A stretch of 64,000 bases of DNA from Planctomycetales bacterium (GCA_028285345.1 JANQPT010000019.1:167813-231812); one strand, 5' to 3'. Numbered from the stretch's first letter, positions 1-9,722 are shown. Program-made: numbers and translations. Notes: generated from the sequence alone by a model not told the origin.

Positions 1-778
1 GCCAGGCGTGGACGCAATCTTTGGCGCCGGCGATCAGCGACTCGCCGCCCCAACTGACGGCGGCGACCTCGTTCACGTCGAGGCCGTCATAGCGGGCGAT
101 CAGTTCTTGAAACCGCTGCTCCCAGCCAAGGTGGCCCACCTGTTCCCACGCGGCCATCCAGTGCGAATGCTTCCGTGTCTCGTTGAGTAGATGTGCGTCG
201 ATGTCACTGTCAGTGCTTTTTGGCGACTCCGGATGCACGCGGACGGCATAGATCAACGCCCGCTGCGTAACGCTCGCCCGAGGTAAACCCAAGACGACGG
301 CAGTGGCATCGAGCGTGTAATGCTTTCCCGGTGTGAACCCGTGCGCGGATATCACTTTGCCGTATTGGCCGGCGCTATCGTCGATCAAATCCATCACGGC
401 GATTCCCTGTCGATGCTCCATGTATTTGAAGGACTTGTGCTCCATCAGCGACTGCGGCGGCGTTTCGCCGTGTGCGGGCAAGACGATCCCCACCGGCAGC
501 ACGACGCGGACATACCGCGCCAGCGACTCGTGCAATTTCGGACTCGCCAGGACGTCGTTCGCATAGCTCTCCGTAACGTGCGGCTGCGTCTCGTCGCGAA
601 AGAAGAGAAACAACAGTTTCTGCTCCGAGACCGCTTGGCGGTAGGCTGTGTAATAGTCGGTGTGCCAGCTAAGGCCGCCGATCATTTCCTCGCCCCGCGT
701 CACGCGACTTTGAGCCACCAGCAAAGCTGTGAACAGCAAAAATCCGAGCAATTTATTCCACTGGAAACGTGTTGGCAT
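1..778 (-). CDS. exported thioredoxin-like protein with C-terminal CAP-like segment (partial)
   Basis: An open frame on the minus strand runs from ATG at 778 to the window edge without a stop, so the C-terminus is missing (about 259 residues seen). The first ~25 residues look like a Sec signal peptide (basic start, then LLGFLLFTALLVAQS). The next segment, with YRQAVSEQKLLFLFFRDE, resembles the start of thioredoxin-fold domains that planctomycetes export, but no CxxC is visible. The last visible part (EVAAVSWGGESL, then DCVHAW at the edge) resembles the GEN-x-A and SW/AW-SPGH region of CAP/SCP proteins. The family assignment is by eye; function unknown. The plus-strand frame over the same DNA lacks any recognisable domain. 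Confidence 0.6.
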   Translation of the reverse strand, partial: MPTRFQWNKLLGFLLFTALLVAQSRVTRGEEMIGGLSWHTDYYTAYRQAVSEQKLLFLFFRDETQPHVTESYANDVLASPKLHESLARYVRVVLPVGIVLPAHGETPPQSLMEHKSFKYMEHRQGIAVMDLIDDSAGQYGKVISAHGFTPGKHYTLDATAVVLGLPRASVTQRALIYAVRVHPESPKSTDSDIDAHLLNETRKHSHWMAAWEQVGHLGWEQRFQELIARYDGLDVNEVAAVSWGGESLIAGAKDCVHAW

Positions 779-1042
779 GTTGTCTATCTCACATGGGATG
801 CAGACTCTTGGAACGTGCGAAGCCCACGCTCCGCGACTGCCGCAAAAATAGCAGGGAGGCTCGTGGGGACAAGTGAACATGCGTCGTCGGCGATGAGTCA
901 GCGATTTCCATCGACGATAAAAACGCGATCCAGAACAGCCCGGAAATCGAGATAAAGTCACTCCCGTTCGTCCGCCGATTCTTCACGATACCCCGCGATT
1001 TGTTATCCTACATTCGGCAACTTTCGCACTGAGATAGGCGTG

Positions 1043-1564
1043 ATGACAATCCGCAATAACCAGCCGCATCGTTCACTTGCGCCCACCGCGACGGGGCTGC
1101 GGCGTGTCGTCTATTTCATCGCTGCGGGACTGTTTCTGATCTTGGGCGTCGCCGGTGTTGTACTGCCCGGATTGCCGACGACGCCGTTTCTGTTGTTGAC
1201 CAGCTACTTTTTGCTGCGCTCGTCGCCCGCCCTCAACAAGCGACTGCTCAATTCCCGCTTTTTAGGGCCGCTTTTGAGAGATTGGGACGAACACCGCGGC
1301 ATCCGGCCCGCTGTCAAAATGCGGGCGGTGCTGCTGGTCATCATCTTGTTGTCGGCGTCGATCGGTTTGGGAGGGCTCTCGACGCCCGTCAATGCGGCCA
1401 TTTTGTCGCTGGGAGGCATCGGAGTGATCGTGATTCTCCGACTTCCGACAATTGATGCGCGTGAACCTGCCGCAGACGAAGCACCCGTGACAGCGGCCCC
1501 GCACCGACGGCCGGACAAGTCGTATGACGGAAAACTCTCGCGGGCTATTGATCGAGCGGGTTGA
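1043..1564 (+). CDS. DUF454 (YbaN-like) inner membrane protein
   Basis: A 173-residue membrane protein of the DUF454/YbaN family. The diagnostic segment is the hydrophobic N-terminal stretch with GVVLPGLPTTPFLLL (about residues 30-45), followed by SRFLGPLLRDW and a basic loop before a second pair of membrane segments (about 92-130). Family members are small inner-membrane proteins with no settled function. A GTG lies one codon upstream (1040); I prefer the ATG. The 3' end overlaps the convergent DUF1015 gene by about 20 bp, so the tail is cytoplasmic and unconserved-looking. Confidence 0.85.
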   Translation: MTIRNNQPHRSLAPTATGLRRVVYFIAAGLFLILGVAGVVLPGLPTTPFLLLTSYFLLRSSPALNKRLLNSRFLGPLLRDWDEHRGIRPAVKMRAVLLVIILLSASIGLGGLSTPVNAAILSLGGIGVIVILRLPTIDAREPAADEAPVTAAPHRRPDKSYDGKLSRAIDRAG

Positions 1565-2855
1565 GCAGCAGCCCGCTGAGCAGCTTGGGATAGAAGTACG
1601 TGCTCTTAGGCGGCATCTTTTCAAAGGTCCCGGCAATCGCTTCGATATGTTCCATGCCTGCCGGCGGGACCAGCGCCGCCAACTGGCAACTCCCTTCCTG
1701 CTGGGCTTGGGACACCTCTTCCAGCAGCCGGACGTATGTGCACTGCGGATCCGCACCCTGAAGATTCTTCTTCAGCAGGTGGTCCAGCACGAGACATCGC
1801 AACACGCTCACGCCCAATCCCCGCCACGCATCACTGTGATCGGGCGCCAGCGTCTTCATGGGACCCGCATCCTTCAAACGGGCGAAGGTCCATTTGCGGT
1901 CGGCCGTCGTGCCGAAACCGAACACGTTCTGCCCGCCGTCGGCGTCGATCAAGTCCCAGCACTCCTGCATCGCGGCGTCTCCCTCGCCGATCGTCTCGAA
2001 TTCAAAATGTCCCTCGAGCGCAGCAACTAATTCCTCACTGGTGATGTCCGGCAGCCCGCTCACCAGCCGGTGCGTTGGCAGAATCGCCAAACCAGGGTCG
2101 CTCATTCCGATCAGCATCATCATCACAAAATTGGCCGGTGCGCTTTCGTCTTCAAGTTTGCCCTGCTCGGCCAGATAGGCTTGATAATTGAGCGCCGTCT
2201 CATAACGGTGATGCCCGTCGGCGATAAACACCGGCGCGTCGCGCAGGACTTCCCGCGTCTGGTTGATGGCGTCGTGGTCGGTGACGACCCATAGGCGATG
2301 GATCACGCCCAAATGATCCGTTGCCTCAATGGGGATCGTACCGGCGATCACCTTTTCCAGCGGCGCCTGTGCGGCCTGGTCGCTGTCCGGAAAAAGGCCG
2401 AAGATCGGCGAAAGATTCGTATGGCACGCCTTGGTCAGCGCCAACCGGTCCGCCTTCGGCCCCGACATGGTTTCTTCGTGCGGGTAGATCGCCCCCTCGC
2501 CGAATTTTTCCAACCGGATGCGGCAGAGGAATCCCTTCCGCAGAAACTTCTGCCCGGCCCATTCGAATTCCTGATGATAGACGTAAAGCGCTTCTTCCCG
2601 TTCGCGAATCAGCACGTGGTCGTCGAGCCACCGCTTCAAAAACTTTTCGGCGCGATCGTACCGCGCGTCAGAATCCGCATCGCCCGGTTCGTTGCGATTG
2701 AGAATCAACCGCACGACGTTGCAGGGATGTTTCTCGTACAGATCACTCTGCATTTGCTCGTTGATCACGTCATAGGGCGGGGCGATCACATCGGAGATGT
2801 CCCCCACCTGTGCTACGTCGTATCGCAATCCTCGAAAGGGCTGTATGTCTGCCAT
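1545..2855 (-). CDS. DUF1015 family protein
   Basis: A 436-residue soluble protein matching DUF1015, a conserved bacterial and archaeal family often annotated as 'SerC-like' without biochemical proof. Recognisable blocks are IAPPYDVI (about 24-31), YPHEETM (124-130) and ADGHHRYETAL (212-222), the last being the strongest family signature. Length agrees with the family. It lies 27 nt downstream of trpF on the same strand, so the two may be co-transcribed, and its 3' end overlaps the DUF454 gene. The substrate is not known. Confidence 0.9.
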   Translation of the reverse strand: MADIQPFRGLRYDVAQVGDISDVIAPPYDVINEQMQSDLYEKHPCNVVRLILNRNEPGDADSDARYDRAEKFLKRWLDDHVLIREREEALYVYHQEFEWAGQKFLRKGFLCRIRLEKFGEGAIYPHEETMSGPKADRLALTKACHTNLSPIFGLFPDSDQAAQAPLEKVIAGTIPIEATDHLGVIHRLWVVTDHDAINQTREVLRDAPVFIADGHHRYETALNYQAYLAEQGKLEDESAPANFVMMMLIGMSDPGLAILPTHRLVSGLPDITSEELVAALEGHFEFETIGEGDAAMQECWDLIDADGGQNVFGFGTTADRKWTFARLKDAGPMKTLAPDHSDAWRGLGVSVLRCLVLDHLLKKNLQGADPQCTYVRLLEEVSQAQQEGSCQLAALVPPAGMEHIEAIAGTFEKMPPKSTYFYPKLLSGLLLNPLDQ

Positions 2856-2882
2856 CAGAAAACTCCATTCGCGTCTGTCGTC

Positions 2883-3551
2883 TCAATTGTTTTGTTCAAT
2901 TTCTGTAAACGCCGCCCGGGCAGCGTCGATAAACATCCTGACTTGATCCAAATCCTTGATCGCCGGTTCCGACTCGACGCCGCTGGAGACGTCGACGCCA
3001 TACGGCCGGCAGGCGCGGATTGCGTCGGCGACGTTCGTAGACGTCAGTCCGCCGGAGAGTATCAGCGGCGGCCAATCATCTCGACGATATTCGCGCGCCA
3101 GCATCTTCCAGGAGACCGATTTCCCAGTCCCGCCGTATTTTCCCGGCACCCGCGCATCGACCAGACAGTAGTCGGGCCGGCATTGGGATCTGTCACATTC
3201 CTCCAAATAATCTGCCATCTCGTTGAGGTCATTGTTTCCAACACGAAACGCCCGCAAGATCGTCCGTCCTGTCAACTCGGCAGGAAAACTGGGCGGCTCG
3301 TCTCCGTGCAACTGAATCGTGCGGATCCCGCACCGGCTGCAGATCGCTTCGATATCCTGGATCGCATGATTGACAAACAGCCCCACCGGCACAACGTGCT
3401 CGGGGAGTTGTTCCACAATGGTTGCGGCGACGTCGACCCCGACCCGCCGAGGTGTCTGCGAATAGAAGTTCAATCCAATTGCGTCCGGACCCAACTCAGC
3501 GATACGGAGCGCCGTTTCCGGATCTTTGATGCCGCAAATCTTAATCCACAT
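2883..3551 (-). CDS. trpF: phosphoribosylanthranilate isomerase
   Basis: TrpF catalyses the Amadori rearrangement of N-(5-phosphoribosyl)anthranilate in tryptophan synthesis. The 222-residue TIM barrel begins WIKICGIKDPE, giving the catalytic Cys at residue 6, and contains the general acid Asp near 132 in CLVDARVPGKYGGTGK. LHGDE (81-85) and LSGGLT near the C-terminus are the phosphate-side loops. A GTG sits just before the ATG; ATG at 3551 fits the family N-terminus. No other trp genes are adjacent, so the pathway is scattered here; the partner gene downstream is DUF1015. Confidence 0.95.
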   Translation of the reverse strand: MWIKICGIKDPETALRIAELGPDAIGLNFYSQTPRRVGVDVAATIVEQLPEHVVPVGLFVNHAIQDIEAICSRCGIRTIQLHGDEPPSFPAELTGRTILRAFRVGNNDLNEMADYLEECDRSQCRPDYCLVDARVPGKYGGTGKSVSWKMLAREYRRDDWPPLILSGGLTSTNVADAIRACRPYGVDVSSGVESEPAIKDLDQVRMFIDAARAAFTEIEQNN

Positions 3552-3796
3552 CACTTCAAATCGCCGTAGGTTCCGGTGTCGCGCCGATCAGCCGCTGTTC
3601 TTAGGGGGTCGGCTGGGCAGATTCCGTCATACTATACGGCCTGCCTGTTGGAAACGGTAACAGGGCAAAAATACGGTTTACGGCCGGGAAAACCGCCGCG
3701 ATTGGAGTTCGCCCAGTCCCGGACTACAATGTGAACCGTATCGGTTGCGACAAATCGTTTGCGTGCCAAGTGTATCTCTGAGACTGCGAAAACAGT

Positions 3797-5137
3797 ATGA
3801 ACGTTGTCATTTTGGGAGCGGGAACGGTTGGGACCTCCATCGCTGAGCTGTTGTGTGCCAACCGCCATAATGTGATTTTGGTCGACACCTCCCGGGCGGC
3901 CCTGGAATTGGTGGAAGAGCACTTAGATGTGCAGACCGTCGTGGGGTCCGCCTGTGATGCGACAACCCTGTTTCAAGCGGGTGTGCAGAGCGCCGACCTG
4001 TGTCTGAGTGTAACCACCGGCGACGAAATCAATCTCGTCTGCGCCAGCCTCTCCAAGTCGATGGGCGCGACCCGGAGCGTCGCACGTATTTTTAACCCCA
4101 CATATCGCGATGCCAGCACGTTCGATTATCAGCGGCATTTCGGCATCGACCGCTTGCTCAGTCTGGAACATCTCACGGCGTTGGAACTGGCCAAAGCGAT
4201 CCGCAAGCGGGGCCTGTTTGCCGTCGAGAACTTTGCCCGAGGCGGCATCGAGGTTCAGGAGTTGGCGGTGGAATCCGACGCGAAAGCCGCCGGGATTCCA
4301 CTGAAGGAATTAAACCTTCCCCCCGGCGTACGCGTCGGGCTGATCTCAAACGGTCAAAAAACCTTTATCGCGGGCGCGGAGGATAAGTTATCGGTCGGCG
4401 ATCACGTGACGTTGATCGGAGAGCGTGAGGAACTGGAGAGCGTGCGCAAGCTGTTCCAGCACAAGACACAGTCCAAACTGAACGTGATCATTGCCGGCGG
4501 TGGGGCCGTCGGTTTCAACCTGGCAAGAATCCTCCAAGGTCAACGTTTTAGCGTTTCAGTGTTGGAAGCGGACGAAGATCGCTGCCAATTCCTGGCGGAA
4601 CATCTGCAGGAGACAACAGTCTTGCACGACGATGCAACACGGCTGAGCGTGCTTAAGGAAGCCCGCGTCGGCAAAGCCGACGTGTTCGTCGCCGCGATGG
4701 GCCGCGACGAGGACAATATCATGTGCGGCATCGAAGCTCTGGAAATCGGCGCGCCGAGAATCATGAGTGTGATCCGCCGGCCCGACTACGCCAACGTCGT
4801 CCAAAAACTGGGAATCGACAAGGCCGTCAGCCCGCGCGAAGTGATGGCGCAACAAGTGCTCGGCATGGTGCACGCCGGACCGATACTCGCCAAAACCGAA
4901 CTGGCCGGCGGCGTCGCCGAAGCATGGGAACTGGATATCACCGCGAAATCGGCAATCACCGAGGCGCCGCTGAAAGATCTCGAATTGCCCCACCAATGCT
5001 TGATCGCGGCGATCGTTCGGGAGGACTACGTCCGCGTGCCGGGCGCCAATGACCAAGTGAGGGCGGGCGACACGATCGTGCTGCTTGTGCAGAAAGAAAG
5101 TGTCGACGAAACGCTCAAATTCTTTCTCTCAGCCTGA
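3797..5137 (+). CDS. trkA: Trk potassium uptake system regulatory NAD-binding subunit TrkA
   Basis: A 446-residue full-length TrkA: two tandem halves, each an RCK/TrkA_N Rossmann domain plus a TrkA_C domain. The nucleotide-binding glycine motifs are [12 protein letters not shown] (about residue 5) and [12 protein letters not shown] (about 231). TrkA is the cytoplasmic NAD(H)-sensing ring that gates TrkH/TrkG potassium channels. No TrkH gene is in the window, so the channel subunit must be elsewhere. The gene is alone in its transcription unit, with a candidate hairpin terminator about 130 nt downstream. Confidence 0.95.
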   Translation: MNVVILGAGTVGTSIAELLCANRHNVILVDTSRAALELVEEHLDVQTVVGSACDATTLFQAGVQSADLCLSVTTGDEINLVCASLSKSMGATRSVARIFNPTYRDASTFDYQRHFGIDRLLSLEHLTALELAKAIRKRGLFAVENFARGGIEVQELAVESDAKAAGIPLKELNLPPGVRVGLISNGQKTFIAGAEDKLSVGDHVTLIGEREELESVRKLFQHKTQSKLNVIIAGGGAVGFNLARILQGQRFSVSVLEADEDRCQFLAEHLQETTVLHDDATRLSVLKEARVGKADVFVAAMGRDEDNIMCGIEALEIGAPRIMSVIRRPDYANVVQKLGIDKAVSPREVMAQQVLGMVHAGPILAKTELAGGVAEAWELDITAKSAITEAPLKDLELPHQCLIAAIVREDYVRVPGANDQVRAGDTIVLLVQKESVDETLKFFLSA

Positions 5138-5270
5138 CCGGTCGAAGTAACTCTTTTGACAATAATCGCTTGCAGAATTGAGTTTTTATCCCAGATTGTC
5201 AGTTGCAAGCGTTTGGCCTGTTGAGTCACTTGAGAAATCCCGCCGGCTGGTTTAAAACAGATATAGAAGT

Positions 5271-5297
5271 TCCGATCCGTTGGGGTCGGATTTTTTT
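5271..5297 (+). terminator. candidate intrinsic terminator downstream of trkA
   Basis: A short stem (TCCGA paired with TCGGA, or the nested ATCCG with CGGAT) is followed directly by seven or eight T residues. It lies about 130 nt after trkA and 150 nt before the next gene, so it could end trkA transcripts or attenuate the next one. The stem is short, which lowers confidence. The rest of 5138-5449 shows nothing further. Confidence 0.5.
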
Positions 5298-5449
5298 CTG
5301 GACAAGTTTCAGGACCGACTCAAACACATTTTCTCTGGTTTAACATCCGCGATGTGTCTCAAGGTCTCGAAACCTCTTTTACACAGATCGTTGTTGCTCG
5401 CTGACATCGATAATCAGTCGCCTTGAAGTATTGAATGGGAGAGTTCTTT

Positions 5450-5869
5450 ATGCGGAAGTTGATGACTGTTACCGCCTTCTCGGCCTTGCTGGCCGTCTTT
5501 GCCGTCAATGTGACGATGGCCGACAAAGAAGAAGACAAGAAAAAGGAAAAGAAGCCGATGTCCATCCACGACGTGATGGAAAAGGGCTTCAAGGGCGGCA
5601 AATCGCTGTATAGCAAGATTAAGAGCACGAAGAAGAAGTCGACCAAGGAAGAGCAAGAAAAGTTTCTGTCGATGCTCAAAGACATGGCCAAATCGAAACC
5701 CCCCATGGGCGACGAAAAGAGTTGGAAAAAGTTCACCACTGCGATGATCAAACCCATGGAAAAAATCGTCAAAGGTGAGGACGTCGATAAGAATAAGAAA
5801 GCACTTACTAAAGCCGGCAGCTGTGCGAAGTGTCACAAAGCGCACCGGCCCAAAAAGAAGCGCGACTAA
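5450..5869 (+). CDS. small exported lysine-rich protein with one CxxCH haem-binding motif
   Basis: A 139-residue protein with a Sec signal peptide (MRKLMTVTAFSALLAVFAV, cleavage near VTMA-DK) and a single c-type haem motif CAKCH close to the C-terminus (SCAKCHKAHRPKKK). The mature part is dominated by lysine, with KKKEKK and KKKSTKEEQ runs, and probably helical, as in cytochrome c'-like four-helix bundles where CxxCH is on the last helix. I start at the ATG at 5450, which has GGGAG nine bases upstream; an in-frame ATG at 5435 would spoil the signal peptide. Monocistronic, with its own terminator. Electron partner unknown. Confidence 0.7.
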   Translation: MRKLMTVTAFSALLAVFAVNVTMADKEEDKKKEKKPMSIHDVMEKGFKGGKSLYSKIKSTKKKSTKEEQEKFLSMLKDMAKSKPPMGDEKSWKKFTTAMIKPMEKIVKGEDVDKNKKALTKAGSCAKCHKAHRPKKKRD

Positions 5870-5901
5870 GTTTCGCGCCTCATAACGACATACAACTCAC
5901 G

Positions 5902-5934
5902 CGGCCTGTCGGCTCATACCGGCGGGCCGTTTTT
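5902..5934 (+). terminator. intrinsic terminator after the CxxCH protein gene
   Basis: A stem of about 11 pairs (CGGCCTGTCGG with CCGGCGGGCCG, two G-T pairs) with a CTCATA loop precedes TTTTT. It begins 32 nt after the stop codon. Confidence 0.85.
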
Positions 5935-5989
5935 CGTAGGTCGCCGCACGCGCCATGCGGTGTGGTCGACGAGAGGCTCTCGACTACCC

Positions 5990-7030
5990 ATGCATCTGTT
6001 CGTTAGCGAGTATCTCTGCAGCGGCGCCTGGCACGGTCAACTTGCCGGCTCGTTAGCAGCGGAGGGGAGGGCCATGCTGACTGCCTTCTTGCAGGATGCT
6101 GCGCTAGTTCCAGGCCTGCAAACCGTCGCGACTTGGGATCAACGATTGGGCGCGCCCCCCGCCGGGTGCGGGCGCGTTATTGTCGTCAGCAACCCTGCTG
6201 AAGAACGCCGCGCGTTCGAACAACTCGCTGGCGACTGTGATGCAATCTATCTGATCGCGCCGGAGTTCGACAAAATCCTGCAAAACCGCACCCGTGCCGC
6301 CTCGGCTCTCGGCTGCGAAGTGATCGGCTCAAGTGTCGACGCTATCGAACTCTGCGCCGACAAACTGAATCTGGCGCGCCATTTGGAGTCCGCCGGTGTC
6401 AGCACGATCGAGACACATCCTTGGACGCCGGAGACGGCAGACCGGCCTAAAACTCCCGGTCCCTGCGTTATCAAACCCCGGTTCGGGGCTGGCTCGCAGG
6501 ATACGTTTTTGGTAGCGGAACGATCCCCGTTGGACGATGTCGTCCGGCAATTGCCCCCGCAGTCGCTCGTTCGATCCGACGGCATCATCCAGCCCTATGT
6601 GCCGGGACCGGCCATATCCGTCGCGGTCGTTGTTGGTCACGACGGCGGTGTTCAGCACGTCTTTCCTGCTGCTGAACAACATCTCAGCGAGGATGGACGA
6701 TTCGCATATTCGGGCGGACACGTTCCGGCAACCGGGCTGGATCAAGTTGCCGCTCAGCAGACGGCCATCCGTGCATTCGGCGCAGTCAGCGGACTGCAAA
6801 GCTATGTCGGCGTCGATATCATCATCCCGCACGAGCCGCCGCACGACCCGGTCGTCGTTGAAATCAATCCCCGGCTCACAACGAGCTATCTCGGCTACCG
6901 CCGTCTGGCCATCGACAATCTGGCTGAGCGGTTGTTGCGAATGCATCCGGAGCAGCAGCCAATCTCTTGGCGATCCGAGCCGGTGTCGTTTACCGCAGAC
7001 GGCGAGTTCGCCTCAGCCAGTCTGAGCTAA
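5990..7030 (+). CDS. ATP-grasp domain protein (COG1821-like)
   Basis: A 346-residue cytosolic protein of the ATP-grasp superfamily. The N-terminal third is a pre-ATP-grasp Rossmann-like domain ending in IGSSVDAIELCADKL, the typical entry into the ATP-binding part. PCVIKPRFGAGSQDT is the flexible nucleotide loop with the conserved Lys, and VVVEINPRLTTSYLGYR carries the Mg-binding E-x-N-P-R. Known relatives ligate an amine or amino acid to a carboxylate; tyramine-glutamate ligase MfnD of methanofuran synthesis is one member, and related genes occur with planctomycete C1-transfer genes, but the substrate here is not shown. The start at 5990 is chosen over an upstream ATG at 5960 because MHLFVSEY begins the domain. 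Confidence 0.7.
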   Translation: MHLFVSEYLCSGAWHGQLAGSLAAEGRAMLTAFLQDAALVPGLQTVATWDQRLGAPPAGCGRVIVVSNPAEERRAFEQLAGDCDAIYLIAPEFDKILQNRTRAASALGCEVIGSSVDAIELCADKLNLARHLESAGVSTIETHPWTPETADRPKTPGPCVIKPRFGAGSQDTFLVAERSPLDDVVRQLPPQSLVRSDGIIQPYVPGPAISVAVVVGHDGGVQHVFPAAEQHLSEDGRFAYSGGHVPATGLDQVAAQQTAIRAFGAVSGLQSYVGVDIIIPHEPPHDPVVVEINPRLTTSYLGYRRLAIDNLAERLLRMHPEQQPISWRSEPVSFTADGEFASASLS

Positions 7031-7043
7031 CTTCAAGCTGTTT

Positions 7044-8021
7044 CTAATCGCTGTTCACAGCGACCGCTTCCTCTTCGCTAATCTGATCGCTAATACTGTA
7101 CCGCCGGGACGAATTTGGGCTGTTGGCGACGATCAATTCCGCCAGGAATCCCAGCGACATCAATTGGCCGCCCAATAAGACGAACGCGATCGAATACGGC
7201 AACAGCGGCCGCCCGCCAATCGGTCCGAAATCAAAACCGGCCACGTTCGTCAGCAGCCACAACAGCGTGAGGTACAGGATTCCCAGCCCGCCGATACCGA
7301 AGAAGATCAACCCGATCGTTCCTAACATATGCTGCGGTTTTTGACCGAACCCGGTTAGGAATCTGACGGTCAGCAGATCCAAAAAACCACGGACAAACCG
7401 CCGGACGCCGTACTTGGACTGGCCAAACTCGCGCGGCCGGTGATGGACAGGCAGCTCGGTCACGCGAAATCCGCGCGCGAAAGCCAGCACCGGGACAAAT
7501 CGATGCAGCTCGCCGTACAGCTCGATTTCCCCCGCCACCTCCCGGCGAAAGCATTTGACGCCACAATTGTGGTCATGCAATTTTAGTCCGGTCAGCCGGC
7601 TGACCATCAGATTAAATACCTTGCTGGGATAGACCTTGTGCCACGGATCCAGGCGCCGCTGTTTCCAGCCGTTGACGACGTCGTAGCCCTCAGACAGTTT
7701 CTCCAAGAAGCGCGGAATTTCCGCAGGATCGTCCTGCAAATCGGCGTCCATCGACATGATCAGTTCGCCGCGGGCCGCCTCCAGACCCGCCGACAAAGCC
7801 GCCGCCTTACCAAAATTGCGACGAAAGCGTATTCCGCGCACGCGAGAATCGATCTGTGCGAGTTGCTCGATGCAATTCCAGGAGCCGTCGCTCGACCCGT
7901 CATCGACGAAAACGATTTCGATGTCCAGCTGCTCTTGCTCCGAGACCGCTTTGATCTCTTCATGCAACTTCGCCAGGCTTTCCTCTTCGTTCAGCACGGG
8001 GATCACGATTGATAGCATCAT
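7044..8021 (-). CDS. family 2 glycosyltransferase with two C-terminal membrane segments
   Basis: A GT-A fold glycosyltransferase of the DPM/ArnC/GtrB type. It starts [16 protein letters not shown], has the nucleotide-sugar block [11 protein letters not shown] and the metal motif [10 protein letters not shown], and later the [11 protein letters not shown] region typical of polyisoprenyl-phosphate hexose transferases. Two hydrophobic segments follow ([20 protein letters not shown] and the [20 protein letters not shown] region). It likely moves a sugar from NDP-sugar to a polyprenyl phosphate at the inner membrane. The start overlaps the stop of the upstream membrane-protein gene (ATGATG containing TGA), indicating translational coupling. 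An upstream in-frame extension to 8333 is only the shadow of that gene. Confidence 0.9.
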   Translation of the reverse strand: MMLSIVIPVLNEEESLAKLHEEIKAVSEQEQLDIEIVFVDDGSSDGSWNCIEQLAQIDSRVRGIRFRRNFGKAAALSAGLEAARGELIMSMDADLQDDPAEIPRFLEKLSEGYDVVNGWKQRRLDPWHKVYPSKVFNLMVSRLTGLKLHDHNCGVKCFRREVAGEIELYGELHRFVPVLAFARGFRVTELPVHHRPREFGQSKYGVRRFVRGFLDLLTVRFLTGFGQKPQHMLGTIGLIFFGIGGLGILYLTLLWLLTNVAGFDFGPIGGRPLLPYSIAFVLLGGQLMSLGFLAELIVANSPNSSRRYSISDQISEEEAVAVNSD

Positions 8022-9052
8022 TGCTTTGCTCCGCTGTTGCGGGGTCCAAATTTCCATAAACCGGCTGTCGCTCCGAGTTCTCCAATAATGGACACCAGTC
8101 GCATGATCACCGCGACCGCGACGGCTTGTTTGGGGCCGATTTGATGATCGAGTGCGATGATGAGCAGTCCTTCTCGCACACCCAAACCACCTGGTGCGAA
8201 CACGGCTAAAAACCCTCCGGAGATCGCCCCGGCCACTGTAGCGGTCCAGAACGGCCATTGCGAGAGATCGAAACTCGCTCCGCCGGTCCCTCGAATAATA
8301 CAGCCCAACGACAATCCATGCATACACCAGCACACAATCATCATCAGACTGCCGCGCAGCAACAATCCGCTGGAGATTGGTTTGGTGTCAAGCACCGTGT
8401 CGTTCGTGGTTTCTTCGTCTGTTCCTGCAAATTTACCCGCGACTCGGGCGAACAGTTTCGCCGTGACCGGCAACAAGGCCAAACAAACTGCAGCGACAAG
8501 CAGCGGTACAATGTACGGATATCCCGGCAATGCGAGCAGCCACTTCAGATTTTGTGCCGCCACGAAATCTGGAAAGATCCAGGGCGCAAGCATCACGGCG
8601 ACAGCGATCCCCGTGCCGATCGTTGTCAGCGCTTCGTAGCCGGCAGTCAGCGCCGCCCGCCCAAATCGGCCGCCCGCGCCGGCGATCATCGTTGCCCGAA
8701 TCAAGATCACTCCCGCTTTGCCGGGCACATATTTTCCCAAATGCCCGGTGTAATAAGCGCGCGCGACTTGCAGCAACGGAACTTGGTCACCGACGGCTCT
8801 CAGCAGCCACCGCCAGTAGATCAGCGCGGGAATCCAGGCGGCGATATATAATACCACTGCAGCGGCCAGCCACCCGTAATGCAGGACTACCGCCTGGAAA
8901 TCAGTGCTGGCCAATCGATCGTCGTTCCACAATATCCAACCCTGGTACCCGACTGCGCAAACCACCGCCACAAACAAAACCCATTTGAAGGCGGTCCACA
9001 GCAGCCGTGGTCGGCGGGCCGGCGTGTCGGAATCAGACGGCGAATCTTGCAT
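8018..9052 (-). CDS. lysylphosphatidylglycerol synthase-like membrane protein (UPF0104)
   Basis: A 344-residue polytopic membrane protein with about seven to eight hydrophobic segments and the UPF0104/AglD pattern: WRWLLRAVG, then [20 protein letters not shown], a block with the conserved GKYVPG, and later [11 protein letters not shown]. Family members are integral-membrane proteins homologous to the flippase half of MprF and to AglD, and often sit beside glycosyltransferases, as here. The downstream glycosyltransferase overlaps by four bases, so the pair probably makes and transfers a lipid-linked sugar. A basic/Asp-rich linker lies in a loop around residues 210-225. Confidence 0.85.
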   Translation of the reverse strand: MQDSPSDSDTPARRPRLLWTAFKWVLFVAVVCAVGYQGWILWNDDRLASTDFQAVVLHYGWLAAAVVLYIAAWIPALIYWRWLLRAVGDQVPLLQVARAYYTGHLGKYVPGKAGVILIRATMIAGAGGRFGRAALTAGYEALTTIGTGIAVAVMLAPWIFPDFVAAQNLKWLLALPGYPYIVPLLVAAVCLALLPVTAKLFARVAGKFAGTDEETTNDTVLDTKPISSGLLLRGSLMMIVCWCMHGLSLGCIIRGTGGASFDLSQWPFWTATVAGAISGGFLAVFAPGGLGVREGLLIIALDHQIGPKQAVAVAVIMRLVSIIGELGATAGLWKFGPRNSGAKQ

Positions 9053-9103
9053 GCCGCAATAATAGAAAACCGCCCCCGTTGTGACTATGCCGCGCTCTCA
9101 AAG

Positions 9104-9122
9104 CCCCCGGCTCTGCCGGGGG
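9104..9122. repeat. 19-bp palindrome, CCCCCGG-CTCTG-CCGGGGG
   Basis: A perfect 7-bp inverted repeat with a 5-nt loop between moaB and the UPF0104 gene. An almost identical copy (loop CTCCG) with similar flanks is at 28153-28171. No T-run follows on either strand, so a terminator role is weak; it looks like a dispersed palindromic element. Confidence 0.6.
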
Positions 9123-9170
9123 TTGATTCGTCCGAGACGCGACGCACGATCCTCGTTACCCCAATCCCGC

Positions 9171-9722
9171 TCAGTCATGCTTGTGCAGTTCGTAATACAA
9201 ATGCCCCGCTTGCGGCAGGATCAACTGCTCCATCCCCAACCGAACTGCATTCGTCGAACCGGGCAACGAGAAGATCACCTTTCCATTCGCAATGCCCGCC
9301 ACAGCACGGCTGAGCATCGCGGCAGCGCCGATTTCTTGATACGAGAGCATGCGAAACAACTCGCCGAACCCATCCAGCCGTTTTTCTAACAGCTGCATGA
9401 CCGATTCAAATGCGGTATCCCGCGCGGCGATTCCCGTCCCGCCATTGGTGATGATCACCGCCACGTCGGAATCCTCAAGTGCTGACTGCACGATCGCCGC
9501 GACTTCGGACGGCTCATCTTTGACAATGCGGTACCTCACCACTTGGTGCCCGGCAGCGGCGATGGCCTCTTTGAGATACTTGCCCGACTTGTCTGTCTCC
9601 TCCGTGCGCGTGTCCGACAGCGTAATCACCGCGAACCCCAACGCCCCTGTTCGCGACGCCTGCTGAGCATGAGCGGCGTGGCCTTCCAGTGTGTCGGGTT
9701 GATTTGCCGGATTTTCGGTCAT
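9171..9722 (-). CDS. moaB: molybdenum cofactor biosynthesis protein MoaB
   Basis: A 183-residue member of the MoaB/Mog/MogA family that handles molybdopterin adenylylation. The family blocks are GFAVITLSDTR, ITNGGTGIAARD (molybdopterin-binding loop), and VIFSLPGSTNAVRLGME near the C-terminus. Length and order fit MoaB rather than the larger MoeA. I begin at the ATG at 9722 (MTENPANQ); the frame is open upstream to 9824 but that part has no homologous character. Whether it does the MogA or the MoaB role cannot be decided from sequence alone. The gene stands alone, with no moa/moe neighbours. Confidence 0.9.
   Translation of the reverse strand: MTENPANQPDTLEGHAAHAQQASRTGALGFAVITLSDTRTEETDKSGKYLKEAIAAAGHQVVRYRIVKDEPSEVAAIVQSALEDSDVAVIITNGGTGIAARDTAFESVMQLLEKRLDGFGELFRMLSYQEIGAAAMLSRAVAGIANGKVIFSLPGSTNAVRLGMEQLILPQAGHLYYELHKHD

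Noticed and set aside
320..955. Plus-strand open frame of 211 codons at the left edge
   Set aside because: It is antisense to the exported protein on the minus strand, which has a signal peptide and domain-like motifs; the plus frame has none.
789..986. Small minus-strand frame of 65 codons between the first two genes
   Set aside because: No ribosome site or recognisable sequence; it sits in the divergent promoter gap.
2298..3569. Long plus-strand frame of 423 codons
   Set aside because: It runs antisense through DUF1015 and trpF, both firmly identified; the product has no family character.
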